A stretch of 64,000 bases of DNA from Gluconacetobacter johannae (GTDB lineage: Bacteria; Pseudomonadota; Alphaproteobacteria; Acetobacterales; Acetobacteraceae): contig NZ_BAQK01000005.1 of the NCBI RefSeq assembly GCF_025994435.1, positions 37,110 to 101,109 of the forward strand. Reading direction: 5' to 3'. Within the stretch, counting starts at the first letter, position 1, and the number at the start of each line of letters is the position of its first letter. The notes beneath the pieces are model-generated. The model was not told the origin of the DNA. It saw nothing but the letters and a program-made list of their open reading frames with translations, and did no database searches. This document shows positions 1 to 8,064 of the stretch, in pieces. The translations under genes were made by a program, and so were the position numbers.

Positions 1-65
1 CAGGCTTCCGATTTATATGTAGCTCTCACCCGGTAAGCAACATCGCGAGCCATGGAGAGATCCAG

Positions 66-500
66 ATGCCAAATCCAGAATACGCGGCCTACCAACCTGC
101 CGCGCCCTATTTCGATCTCGTTCGCAAAGCGCTAGGCGATCTCGTCGAGGGCGAACATTTCTTCGATGTCCTCACCGACGATACCATTTACGAGGTGCTC
201 TACGAAGTACCAGGCTGGCCGCGTATCATCACAGGGCAACGTGCCCTTATGGCGGCGTTCGAAGGATATGTCGGCGCCATTGCGTTGCATTCTGCCGACA
301 ATCTGGTGTGTCACCGGACGGACGGCGAAGTGATGGTCATCGAGTACGAAGTCCACGGCATGATTCTTGCCACTGGCGTGCGCTACGACAATCGATTCTG
401 TTCGATCGTCAAAATCGAAAACCGCAAGATCGCGCACTGGCGGGATTACATGGACTCGCTCGCGGCCTGGAACGCCCTGACAGCAAAACAGGGAGCATGA
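66..500 (+). CDS. SnoaL/NTF2-like protein
   Basis: This 144-residue protein has the size and alternating pattern of the NTF2/SnoaL alpha-beta cone fold: an N-terminal helical part, then strands ending in a K-I-E-N-x-K-I-A-H-W-R-D motif typical of stress-associated SnoaL-like proteins. Such proteins bind or isomerise small hydrophobic molecules, but the substrate cannot be read from the sequence. A GGAG-type site (gagag) lies just before the ATG. The next gene, an azoreductase, begins 4 bases after the stop, so the two are probably co-transcribed in one small redox/stress operon. The fold assignment is fairly safe; the function is unknown. Confidence 0.75.
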   Translation: MPNPEYAAYQPAAPYFDLVRKALGDLVEGEHFFDVLTDDTIYEVLYEVPGWPRIITGQRALMAAFEGYVGAIALHSADNLVCHRTDGEVMVIEYEVHGMILATGVRYDNRFCSIVKIENRKIAHWRDYMDSLAAWNALTAKQGA

Positions 501-504
501 AGCC

Positions 505-1113
505 ATGAAACAGATTCTCATGATCGAGATCAGTCCGCGCGGGCAGGACTCGGCAAGCCGGGCAGTGGCTGAGGCACTCGGCACACGGCTTGGGGCACTT
601 TATCCTTCGGCAAAACTTGTGCGTCGCGACCTGACACGCGAGCATTTGCCGCACCTGGACGAGAGGACGCTGCGAGCCATCTCGACCGCAGATCCTCCTG
701 AGGCGAAGCGACCGAAAGAGGCCGCCCATCTTTCCGATCACCTGACCGATGAACTTCTGGCGTCCGACCTTCTAGTGATTGCGACGCCGATGTGGAACTT
801 CGGTATTCCCTCGGCCCTGAAAGCGTGGATTGATCTGGTCGTTCGGCCAGGTCGAACATTCCAGTACGCCGAGAACGGCGTGCTCGGCCTGGCAAAAGGG
901 ACGAGGGCGATCCTGATCATCTCTTCTGGGGGCGTCTTTACAGACGGTCCGTGGCGTCCCTGGGACTATGTCGAACCATACCTGCGTCAGGTCCTCGGGT
1001 TCATTGGCATTACGGATGTGCAAGCTGTTCGTGTCGAGGGTATGAACATCCCTGCTCTATCATCCGGCGCTGTGTCGAAGGCCAAGGAAACGCTCGAAGA
1101 TCTCGCGCTTTAG
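505..1113 (+). CDS. azoR: FMN-dependent NADH-azoreductase (AzoR family)
   Basis: The 202-residue product is the normal length for AzoR. It starts with a strand and the phosphate-binding stretch I-S-P-R-G-Q-D-S-x-S, and contains the P-M-W-N-F-G-I-P-S-A-L-K-x-W-I-D segment that contacts FMN in this flavodoxin-fold family. The family reduces azo dyes and quinones by two-electron transfer from NAD(P)H in the cytoplasm; quinone detoxification is the likely physiological role. It follows the SnoaL-like gene by 4 bases. The gene ends with TAG, which matters for judging the internal TAG codons found in trbI, trbB and repA. Confidence 0.88.
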   Translation: MKQILMIEISPRGQDSASRAVAEALGTRLGALYPSAKLVRRDLTREHLPHLDERTLRAISTADPPEAKRPKEAAHLSDHLTDELLASDLLVIATPMWNFGIPSALKAWIDLVVRPGRTFQYAENGVLGLAKGTRAILIISSGGVFTDGPWRPWDYVEPYLRQVLGFIGITDVQAVRVEGMNIPALSSGAVSKAKETLEDLAL

Positions 1114-1456
1114 CGAATGTCCTGTCGAATGGCGAGGCCTGTTTCTACGAACACGGGTGTTTATCGACTACCGGGCCGCTAATCTCCGAGATGATCGTCA
1201 AATTTCTGGGGACATAAGCCCTGTACTATGATGTCCGCGTTGGGAATCGTGGAGGTCATCTAGTGTCGTCGGAGCTGAGGACGGAAGCTGCCGTGAGGCG
1301 GCCGGTTCCTTAGTCTAAATTTTTTTCACGCCAGGTCCGTTGCGTTGCTGCCTTGCCATCTCAAGCAACTTTGCAGCGACCCTGCCTGAGGCGTCCATGC
1401 GTTCCTGACGCGGCCCGAACCGGACTCCACCCGAGGGCCAAACCCGCGCGCCCCAA
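1114..1456. other. Intergenic, no gene seen
   Basis: This 343-base stretch separates azoR from the convergent cupin gene. I found no convincing coding frame, strong terminator hairpin or RNA gene in it. Confidence 0.5.
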
Positions 1457-1999
1457 TCAGACGGGTGCGTCGCGGCCGCATGTCAGAAGCGGCGTAGGTT
1501 GTGGCTGCCCTTCATAATAATCGGCTTCGCGCAGGAAACCGTGGCGATCGAGGCCATCGATCACGAGCGCGCCGCTGTCGGGATAGGTGCAGACGTCCGC
1601 GGGCGGCTCGGCGCCGATCGCCAGATAGACCAGGTCGCCCGTGCCGTCCGGGGTCGCGGGGTTGGCGATCTGGTGGGCGATTCCCGTGTCGGCCGGACAG
1701 GAAATGCAGTCTCCGGGGCCGATCTCATGTACGCGATCGCCATAGCGAAATAGACCTTGCCCTTCGAGCACGACGAAGATCTCGTCGGCCTGAAGGTGCG
1801 TGTGCGCTGGACACGCGCTGTAGCCTGGAGGTACCCGTGCGGCGCCCATGCCGAGACGACCCATCCCGAAACGCCCCGGCCCCGCACTCCTCATCGCAGG
1901 TGTCAGCGCGCGCCGGAAATGCGTCCAGGCGGCGGGCACGTCTGCCGCGATTTCCGGCGCCGTGTGCATGTTGACGATCGTAGGCGCCTTCTCGGTCAT
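1457..1999 (-). CDS. Cupin-domain protein
   Basis: This is a 180-residue single-domain cupin. The first cupin motif is visible as P-x-H-x-H-x(5)-E (CPAHTHLQADEIFVVLEG, about residues 64-81), followed by a glycine-rich turn and the second motif G-P-G-D-x(4)-P-x(4)-H. The two histidines, the glutamate and the later histidine would bind a metal. Cupins of this type may be dioxygenases, isomerases or sugar-binding regulators, and nothing here decides which. It is convergent with azoR and stands alone upstream of the backbone DUF2493 gene. Confidence 0.8.
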   Translation of the reverse strand: MTEKAPTIVNMHTAPEIAADVPAAWTHFRRALTPAMRSAGPGRFGMGRLGMGAARVPPGYSACPAHTHLQADEIFVVLEGQGLFRYGDRVHEIGPGDCISCPADTGIAHQIANPATPDGTGDLVYLAIGAEPPADVCTYPDSGALVIDGLDRHGFLREADYYEGQPQPTPLLTCGRDAPV

Positions 2000-2131
2000 G
2001 TCGTTCTCTCATATCCGCACCAGACAAGCGCGGGCTGCTTTTCCGGCATGCGCGCCGTGATCACCACTTTTGATGTCTGCTATCGAAAATGCAAGTCGCT
2101 GCACCCTATGTCGGGATGGAAGCGGGACCGG

Positions 2132-3058
2132 TCATCCGCCTCCAAACCGTAGGACCGGGATACCGAGGCGCTTCGCCTTGTCGGCCAGGTTCTCCTGGAT
2201 GCCGGTTCCGGGAAAGACGATGACGCCGATCGGCAGGGTGTCGAGCATCGCATCGTTGCGGCGGAAGGGGGCTGCCTTGGCATGCTTGGTCCAGTCCGGC
2301 TTGAAGGCGATCTGCACGATCTCGCGGTGATCGGCCCAGCGTGAGGCGATGAATTCCGCCCCCTTGGGCGAGCCGCCGTGCAGCAGCACCATGTCGGGAT
2401 GCTTGGCCCGGACCCTGTCGAGCCGATCCCAGATCAGAATATGGTCGTCGAAATCGAGACCGCCGGTCACGACCACCTTGGGGCCGGGCGGGACCAGCAG
2501 TTCGCCCTCGGCCTTACGGCGGGCATTGAGGAAGTCGCGGCTGTCGATCATGGAGGCTGTCATGGTGCGGCGTGACACCAATGAACCGACCTTTGGGCGC
2601 CACGCGCTCAGGGTCAGGCGCTCGAACTGCTCCTGCGCCTCGTCACGGAAGATCTCGTAGGCGTTGCGGCGCTCGATCAGGGTCAGCCCTTCGGCGATCA
2701 GCCGCTCCAGTTCCACCGAGCGGATCTCGCTGCCATCCTGTTCCTGCTGACTGCGCTTCTGCACCTGCTCGTTGCGGTCCAGCTCACGTTCGACCTGGCC
2801 AACCATGCGGTGGAAGATGTTGACAGCGGACCAAAGCAGCGCCTCGAGGTCGGGTTCCAGCCGCATGTCGGTCAGCGTCGCGGCGATGGCGTCGAAGATA
2901 TCGGCCACCGCGCCCCCGATGCGATGCGCTTCGGGCAATGGCCGCGGATCGGGCTCGGCTTCGAAGGGACGGTAGCCATACATCTGGAGTTCGGCCAGCA
3001 CGTGGGCGGTGGATGAAGCGGCATGCGGCGGTTCGAAATCGTCGGTCGTGCGGGTCAT
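2132..3058 (-). CDS. DUF2493 (YspA/SLOG-type) protein
   Basis: The 308-residue protein has a helical N-terminal half containing H-V-L-A-E-L-Q-M-Y-G-Y and a C-terminal DUF2493 domain. The latter shows the K-V-V-V-T-G-G strand-turn (about residue 192), L-L-H-G-G-S-P-K-G-A-E (about 225) and G-V-I-V-F-P-G-T-G (about 276), the Rossmann-like nucleotide-binding pattern of the SLOG superfamily. It is a regular member of alphaproteobacterial conjugative-element backbones, where it follows the toprim gene on the same strand, as here. Its biochemical role is not known; binding of a nucleotide-derived ligand is inferred. A fragment of a second copy lies at 6385-6510. Confidence 0.85.
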   Translation of the reverse strand: MTRTTDDFEPPHAASSTAHVLAELQMYGYRPFEAEPDPRPLPEAHRIGGAVADIFDAIAATLTDMRLEPDLEALLWSAVNIFHRMVGQVERELDRNEQVQKRSQQEQDGSEIRSVELERLIAEGLTLIERRNAYEIFRDEAQEQFERLTLSAWRPKVGSLVSRRTMTASMIDSRDFLNARRKAEGELLVPPGPKVVVTGGLDFDDHILIWDRLDRVRAKHPDMVLLHGGSPKGAEFIASRWADHREIVQIAFKPDWTKHAKAAPFRRNDAMLDTLPIGVIVFPGTGIQENLADKAKRLGIPVLRFGGG

Positions 3059-3186
3059 GATGCGGTCCTCCCAGGTCTCCGGCCGCGCCCTTCGCGGCCT
3101 TTCCGGGGGCGGATAGCGGCAGACCAGGGACGGGCCGGAACCGCGCGCTCGCGCGCGGCCGCAGCACAGCGAAGGATGGCAGGGGG

Positions 3187-3248
3187 CCGGCTATTTTGCT
3201 TCGCGATGCAAAGCGCGCGGCGAAGCCCGCGCGGCGGAAAATAGCCGG
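3187..3248. repeat. Long inverted repeat between DUF2493 and toprim genes
   Basis: Perfect 11-base arms (CCGGCTATTTT at 3187-3197 and its complement at 3238-3248) enclose 40 bases that contain a further nested pair, GCTTCGC at 3198-3204 and GCGAAGC at 3220-3226. The whole can fold into one extended hairpin. It lies in the 324-base gap (3059-3382) between two same-strand backbone genes and could be a transcript processing or attenuation structure. The rest of the gap is GC-rich and shows no gene. Confidence 0.6.
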
Positions 3249-3382
3249 TCCCGCCATTGAAGGCCCGGCCCGGCTGACGCCCGCTCCCCTCCAGAAAGGC
3301 CGGGGCGCGAACCTGCCGGACGGGAGGCAGAACAGGGCCGCCAGACGAAAACGGAAACCGCCCGCCCCTCTTTCCGGCCCGC

Positions 3383-4429
3383 TCAGGTGCCGGCCGTCTC
3401 CAGAAACCGTGCCACGTCCGATGGCGCGAGTTGCGGATGCAGGATCGCCCGCAGCGCCCCGCGTCCGAGGGCGCGAAGATCGTCGTTGAAATCGCCCAGC
3501 CGTGGCGACAGACCGATCAGCTTGATCCCGGCGTCATCCGCGCGGGCGTGCAGCGTCGCCAGCGCCTGATCCCCGGCCGGATCGTCATCGCGCAGGACGT
3601 AGAGACGGCGCAGCAGCGGCGGAAAGATCAGGGAAGCGAGATGCGCCGAAGACAGGCAGGCGGCCAGCGGCAGATCGGGTAGAACCTGCCGCAGCGACAG
3701 CACCGTCTCGATGCCTTCCCCGGCGGCGAGCACATCGGATGCCACCCCGAAGCGCACGGCATGGCCGAGCAGGCCCCCCAGGGCGCGGCGCGGATGATCG
3801 ACCGGCGCCTTGCCGCGCCCTTCCGCCGCCAGCCAGGTGCGATGCACACCGGTCAGCGTGCCCTCGAGGTCGGTGACGGCGGCGATCATCGCGGGCCAGG
3901 TCTCGGTCGGACTGTCCTCGTCCGGGCGGTAAAAGCAGCGTGGATGGAAGCGCAGGGCTCCGGTTCCATGCAAAAGCGTAATGTCGCGTCTACGGAGATA
4001 CGCTTCTACGGATGTCCCCGCGATCGGCGCGGACATGGCCCAGAGCCGTCGAGCCGCTTCGGAAGAACTGGCGGGGCCGCGTTCCTGCGCGGGACGATCC
4101 CTTGAAGAAGGTGCCGGATCGGGATGCGGCAGGCTAAGGAAGGCGCGCGCCTCGTCCGCCACGTCACGGAAATCCACCAGACCGAGGCTTTCGCGGATCA
4201 CGTCGAGCAGGTCGCCATGCTCACCCGATTGCGCGTCGGTCCATTTTCCCGCCCTGCCGTTCGTGGTGTCGCGCAACCGCACGAACAGCGACCGGCCGGG
4301 CGTGTTGCGTACGTCACCGACCAGCCAGTAATTGCCGTGACGGCGACCGGTGGAAAGATAGCGCCGGCACACCGCCTCCGCGTTCTCCGCCAGACGACGG
4401 GCGAGATCGCCTGCATCATGCGAGGCCAT
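3383..4429 (-). CDS. Toprim-domain primase-like protein
   Basis: This 348-residue protein resembles the DUF7146/toprim proteins of conjugative elements. The N-terminal part has a W-T-D-x-x-S-G-E-H-G-D-L-L-D-V-I segment, the degenerate primase zinc-region pattern. The central part has R-F-H-P-R-C-F-Y-R. The C-terminal toprim domain shows A-A-G-E-G-I-E-T-V-L-S with its catalytic-type glutamate, then V-L-R-D-D-D-P-A-G with the D-x-D. Such proteins are thought to prime DNA synthesis during element replication or after transfer. The start overlaps the upstream hypothetical gene by 14 bases, so they are translationally linked. Confidence 0.85.
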   Translation of the reverse strand: MASHDAGDLARRLAENAEAVCRRYLSTGRRHGNYWLVGDVRNTPGRSLFVRLRDTTNGRAGKWTDAQSGEHGDLLDVIRESLGLVDFRDVADEARAFLSLPHPDPAPSSRDRPAQERGPASSSEAARRLWAMSAPIAGTSVEAYLRRRDITLLHGTGALRFHPRCFYRPDEDSPTETWPAMIAAVTDLEGTLTGVHRTWLAAEGRGKAPVDHPRRALGGLLGHAVRFGVASDVLAAGEGIETVLSLRQVLPDLPLAACLSSAHLASLIFPPLLRRLYVLRDDDPAGDQALATLHARADDAGIKLIGLSPRLGDFNDDLRALGRGALRAILHPQLAPSDVARFLETAGT

Positions 4430-4856
4430 CGCCTTGCCCTCCTGTGTCTGGATTGCCTCCGTCCATGGCGATCGCCAGCCAGCGATCGGTGGTCATCCAT
4501 GAAATCGTCTTGCGCCTGCCAAGGTCAAGCAGATGCGCGCCGCCGCTGAACGCGCCGATCCGGGGACGGGACGCCGTATTGGCCCACTGGAATCCCCATC
4601 GGCCCCGCAACCGGAATGTTCGCGCACAGCGTAGCACGAATTCCACTACCTGATGCGGATCGCCGGTTGTCTCATCGTGCATCCAGAGCTTCGTGCCGCC
4701 ATAGTCGGGCACGATCGACAGAATGAAACCGTCAGACGGTGGATCTTCCGCCGCCAGTTCGTCCATGAATTCATTGTAGAGGTCGAGCGCCTTGGCCGCG
4801 TTTTCCACCGTGCCCACATCGAGCACGCAGGAAAAATGGGTGAAGAAATCAGCCAT
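4416..4856 (-). CDS. Conserved backbone hypothetical protein
   Basis: The ATG at 4856 gives a 146-residue protein. The longer open frame upstream runs into the DUF932 gene and is not used. No domain is recognised: the N-terminal half is helical and acidic, the middle contains L-S-I-V-P-D-Y-G-G-T-K-L-W-M-H, and there is no signal peptide or membrane segment. The gene lies between DUF932 and toprim on the same strand, which suggests a role in element maintenance. A terminator-like hairpin sits just upstream, so it may have its own promoter or depend on read-through. Confidence 0.7.
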   Translation of the reverse strand: MADFFTHFSCVLDVGTVENAAKALDLYNEFMDELAAEDPPSDGFILSIVPDYGGTKLWMHDETTGDPHQVVEFVLRCARTFRLRGRWGFQWANTASRPRIGAFSGGAHLLDLGRRKTISWMTTDRWLAIAMDGGNPDTGGQGDGLA

Positions 4857-4875
4857 CGGAAGAACTCCCGAAACG

Positions 4876-4902
4876 AAAAAGCCCGGCGCAGGGGCCGGGC
4901 TC
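4876..4902 (-). terminator. Rho-independent terminator after the DUF932 gene
   Basis: Read on the minus strand, GCCCGGC and GCCGGGC (4881-4887 and 4894-4900) form a 7-bp stem with a 6-base loop, directly followed by five Ts (4876-4880). It lies between the DUF932 stop (4940) and the next start (4856) and would end or attenuate the DUF932 transcript. Confidence 0.75.
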
Positions 4903-4939
4903 GTAAAAACGTCTTTACGGAAAAATGGAAAAGCGGCTT

Positions 4940-6142
4940 TCAGGACGCACGCTCCATCAGCCTGCGGGCCTTCTCTTCCAGATCCAGCCGCGTGTCCTGA
5001 TTGGCTTTCGTCCGCGCCAGCGCCGTAATCCCCTGCACGAAATCGAACACGCTCTCGGGCTTGCGCCCTTCCTCGTGCAGCACGGTTTCGATGATCTTCG
5101 CGGTTTCCGGCTTCGAGAACCCACGACGACGCAGGAAGCTTTCGCGATCTTCGTCTGTTTTCGCGACCAGCGCCCGACGTGACGCCTGGATGCCGGAGAC
5201 GAACGAGGCCGGACTGGCCGTGGCGAAATTCCGCAGCGCGGGCGTGGCCTGATGCACGAAACGGGAGGCGGCAAACTTGCTGTGCCGGATCGTGATCTGT
5301 TCGAAATTTTCCACGCCCCACAACATGCGGTTCTGGCATACTCCGCGCAGATAGAAGGAGGCGATGCCGAGACTCTTGCTGCCGACTTCCGAGTTCCAGG
5401 CGTAGAAGCCCCGGAAATAGAGATCGGGGTCGCCATTGGGCAGGCGGCCCGCCTCGATCGGATGCGTATCATCGACCAAAAACAGGAATACATCGCGATC
5501 CGATGCGTAGAGCGTCGTGGTCTCCTTCGTGATGTCCACATAGGGATTATGGGTCATGGTAGCCCAGTCGATCACACCCGGCACCTTCCAGTTGGTATCA
5601 CCCGTGCCGTCTCCGGCGATCTTCCGCACCGCATCCACCAGTTCGTGGTCCCAGATGCGGCCGTAATCGGGGCCGGTGATGGCGCGCAGTTCCATCCGCC
5701 CGTCCTCAGTCTCCAACGTTTTGACCAGTTCGGCGCGGTGCGACAGCAGCCCGTGCTGCAGGTTGATCGCCGCCAGTGGAGCCGGAAGATTGCGCAGGTA
5801 GGATGAAGGCGCACCAACCAGGCTGCACATCTGGCCGAACGACCAGTGCGTGGGCGCAATCGGCTCATTCTGCCCCGGCACGGTCAGGGTCAGGCGCTCG
5901 GCATTGTCGCGGGATGCTGCCACACGAATGGCGCGGCTCTCCACCGTGCGGGCCGTGGCCCGGTTCGCCCGCGCCAGTGTGGCAGCGTGCAAATCGGACA
6001 GGGACAGGTAGCGCTCGTCATCGGGACGCGAGAACCATTCGGACGATACGCGGGCGCTCCGGCTGCCACGCGAAGGATCGATCTTAAAGCCGCCGGACGC
6101 GGCGCCACGGGACGCAGGGGGCAGGATGGTGGTTGTGGTCAT
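4940..6142 (-). CDS. DUF932 domain protein
   Basis: I chose the ATG at 6142, which has a GGAG site 7-10 bases upstream. It gives 400 residues beginning M-T-T-T-T-I, whereas the in-frame extension to 6268 lacks family-like sequence. The protein shows the DUF932 core: an S-L-V-G-A-P-S-S-Y-L-R segment, the R-A-I-T-G-P-D-Y-G-R-I-W-D-H motif near residue 190, and F-Y-L-R-G-V-C-Q-N-R-M-L-W-G near residue 290. DUF932 proteins are common on plasmids, phages and conjugative elements. Their function is unknown, although they are sometimes described as phage/plasmid-like or anti-restriction associated. It heads the minus-strand block of toprim and DUF2493 genes. Confidence 0.85.
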   Translation of the reverse strand: MTTTTILPPASRGAASGGFKIDPSRGSRSARVSSEWFSRPDDERYLSLSDLHAATLARANRATARTVESRAIRVAASRDNAERLTLTVPGQNEPIAPTHWSFGQMCSLVGAPSSYLRNLPAPLAAINLQHGLLSHRAELVKTLETEDGRMELRAITGPDYGRIWDHELVDAVRKIAGDGTGDTNWKVPGVIDWATMTHNPYVDITKETTTLYASDRDVFLFLVDDTHPIEAGRLPNGDPDLYFRGFYAWNSEVGSKSLGIASFYLRGVCQNRMLWGVENFEQITIRHSKFAASRFVHQATPALRNFATASPASFVSGIQASRRALVAKTDEDRESFLRRRGFSKPETAKIIETVLHEEGRKPESVFDFVQGITALARTKANQDTRLDLEEKARRLMERAS

Positions 6143-6384
6143 GGAAAACTCTCCTTCGAAGCCGGTTATTCGGCACCAAAGGCGAAGCCACCCTCTCCCT
6201 CTAATCACCGCTTCCCACGCGGGATCCCATCCAACCCCAGAAACACCCAGCCCCTCATCCCGGAACACAGCATTCCCGTCACCTACCGGAAATCACGACT
6301 GCCATGGGGGGAAAGCGGTACGTCGGCTTATTGCGGCAGGTAGTTCTTCTTCGGAAGTTATAATCTCCATAACGGCTACCTCCT

Positions 6385-6510
6385 TCAGCGGCACAGCCTT
6401 CCAGCAACGTTGGCGAATTGGCGGTCATAGCCATAGAGTTGGAGTTCGCTCAGGACATGGTCGATGGGCGAAGAGGCGTGGTGCGGTTTATGGTCGTCGT
6501 GCTCGCTAAT
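6385..6510 (-). pseudogene. 5' fragment of a second DUF2493 gene
   Basis: Translated on the minus strand, this gives about 42 residues containing H-H-A-S-S-P-I-D-H-V-L-S-E-L-Q-L-Y-G-Y. That closely matches P-H-A-A-S-S-T-A-H-V-L-A-E-L-Q-M-Y-G-Y at the start of the intact gene at 2132-3058. The match stops at the TGA at 6385-6387 after unrelated sequence, and no ATG is visible upstream. The rest of the 6143-6638 gap shows no other gene; the promoter for the next operon lies at its right edge. This marks a junction between backbone and accessory island. Confidence 0.7.
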
Positions 6511-6578
6511 CGGGATGCTCCGTTAGTTCGACCGCGACCCTCTCGGTCCAGTTTCCTTTCGGCGCTAATTCGGTCCCT

Positions 6579-6607
6579 TTGACACCGGTTTTTGGTATCT
6601 CTATATT
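6579..6607 (+). promoter_or_regulatory. Sigma70-type promoter
   Basis: TTGACA (6579-6584) and TATATT (6602-6607) are separated by exactly 17 bases, very close to the housekeeping consensus. The start codon of the next gene is at 6639, preceded by a TGGAG site at 6629-6633. This promoter could drive the four-gene operon ending at 9663. Confidence 0.7.
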
Positions 6608-6638
6608 CGGTGCGAACAAGACCGATTCTGGAGCCACT

Positions 6639-7160
6639 ATGTCCCATCGTACCGTAACAACAGCGCGGGCGGCCGAGATTGTCGGTGTCGGATACGAAGG
6701 ATTGCGCTCTTATCTGAAGAGGGGATTGGGCGGCCGTGCAGGAATGTTACCCGGCTTTCACAAGCCGGGCACTGACACCCACGACGATCCCAACCCGCGT
6801 GCGAAGTGGAAGCGTTTCAGTGTTCCCGACCTTTGCCTGTTCCGGATGGCGAAGCTGCTGATCGACGCGGGCTTCACCTTTGACGCCGCGAATTCCGTCG
6901 TATCTCGACCGGACCGCTGGTCCGCCTTCGCCCACGACAGGAAGCCTGTTTCTCGCTTGATGGCGATCTGGCCGCCGTACGGCGACCACATCATCTACGA
7001 ACCCGACCAGATGGAACTCCTGAAGAAGGCGCTTGAGGAAGCACCCGAAATCGTGACGCTAATCAATCTCGGTGAAGTGCATGCCCATGTCCTGGCTGCA
7101 CTCGGAAACGAAGGCAGCCCGCAGGCCGACGCCGAGCAATCAGCGGCACGAGTGGCGTGA
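6639..7160 (+). CDS. MerR-like helix-turn-helix protein
   Basis: The ATG at 6639 has a TGGAG site 5 bases upstream and gives 173 residues; the open frame extends 20 codons further, into the promoter. The N-terminus (T-A-R-A-A-E-I-V-G-V near residues 7-16) looks like a MerR/excisionase-type winged helix. R-F-S-V-P-D-L-C-L-F-R-M-A-K (about residues 60-73) fits the second part of such a fold. No metal- or drug-binding C-terminal domain is evident. It is first in a plus-strand operon with the zinc-ribbon, HEPN and HNH genes, so it may be their regulator or a DNA-binding subunit. The assignment rests on pattern only. Confidence 0.65.
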   Translation: MSHRTVTTARAAEIVGVGYEGLRSYLKRGLGGRAGMLPGFHKPGTDTHDDPNPRAKWKRFSVPDLCLFRMAKLLIDAGFTFDAANSVVSRPDRWSAFAHDRKPVSRLMAIWPPYGDHIIYEPDQMELLKKALEEAPEIVTLINLGEVHAHVLAALGNEGSPQADAEQSAARVA

Positions 7161-7215
7161 CACAAATCCAGAGTGCTGTTCGCCGCCACACCCATTTAGG
7201 GCTGGGTAGGCAAGT

Positions 7216-8064
7216 ATGACCGATTATCGTAACGATGCCCGACGCGAGCTGGCGCGCGCCAGAGACGAACTGACTTCCGCGGCCGATGAGCGCTTGAAAT
7301 ATGCGGCGCTCGAACTTCGCATGGCGATGGAGTCGCTGACCTATGATCGCGCCTTGGCCTACAGGGACGAGTTTCCGCCCACCGAATACGAGACCTGGCA
7401 ACCACGCAAGGTGATGGCCATCCTCCTCGAAATCGATCCTAATGCCGACAAGGACAGCAGCCTGGCCTTCGGGATTGAGCCGTTTCTGGGCGTGACGCCG
7501 GATGTGATGAAGTCGCTGGGCACCGAACGCGTCCTGAACATGGGGACGATCAAGCGTCACTATGACGCCTTGGGCAGCTATCTCCACATACCCACGATCA
7601 AACAGCGCAAGCATGGCGCAAAGGTCGATCCCGTAAAATTTCGGGCGCGCTGCGAGGAGATCGCCGCCTACCTGACTGACGTGCTGGCATCGCCAGTGTG
7701 GAACGCGACGATGGGAACCTTCGCATCGCTCGGCTGCATGAGATGCGGCCACCCAATCCGTAAGCGCATGCCGCAAGGGAAAGCTGTGGTCGATGCGAAG
7801 TGCTTCGAATGTGGCGCGACCTACAAGGTGCTCGATGCCGGAGAGGGCAAGGCGCGTTTCGAGCCGGACCAGGTTGAGGTCAAGTGCGCCAACCCGGAAT
7901 GCAAGACGTCGATCTTCCCGTGGCGAAGCGAGATCGAGAACGGCAGGGGCTGGAAGTGCGAGGTCTGCGGCGGCGAGAACGACATCAAACTCATGATCCA
8001 GTACCGTCCGGCGATCGCCTTTGAAGCCCCCAACCCCGAAGGGGGCGCGCGTGATCCGGATTGA
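7216..8064 (+). CDS. Double zinc-ribbon protein of unknown function
   Basis: This 282-residue protein has a helical N-terminal half (residues 1-165). Two clear Cys4 zinc ribbons follow: C174/C177 with C196/C199, and C224/C229 with C248/C251. The first ribbon is introduced by L-G-C-M-R-C-G-H-P-I. No nuclease or methylase motif is seen, and the ribbons suggest nucleic-acid or protein binding. It starts 55 bases after the MerR-like gene, and its 3' end overlaps the HEPN gene by 14 bases. I do not recognise the family. The tight operon suggests that it works with the HEPN and HNH proteins. Confidence 0.7.
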   Translation: MTDYRNDARRELARARDELTSAADERLKYAALELRMAMESLTYDRALAYRDEFPPTEYETWQPRKVMAILLEIDPNADKDSSLAFGIEPFLGVTPDVMKSLGTERVLNMGTIKRHYDALGSYLHIPTIKQRKHGAKVDPVKFRARCEEIAAYLTDVLASPVWNATMGTFASLGCMRCGHPIRKRMPQGKAVVDAKCFECGATYKVLDAGEGKARFEPDQVEVKCANPECKTSIFPWRSEIENGRGWKCEVCGGENDIKLMIQYRPAIAFEAPNPEGGARDPD

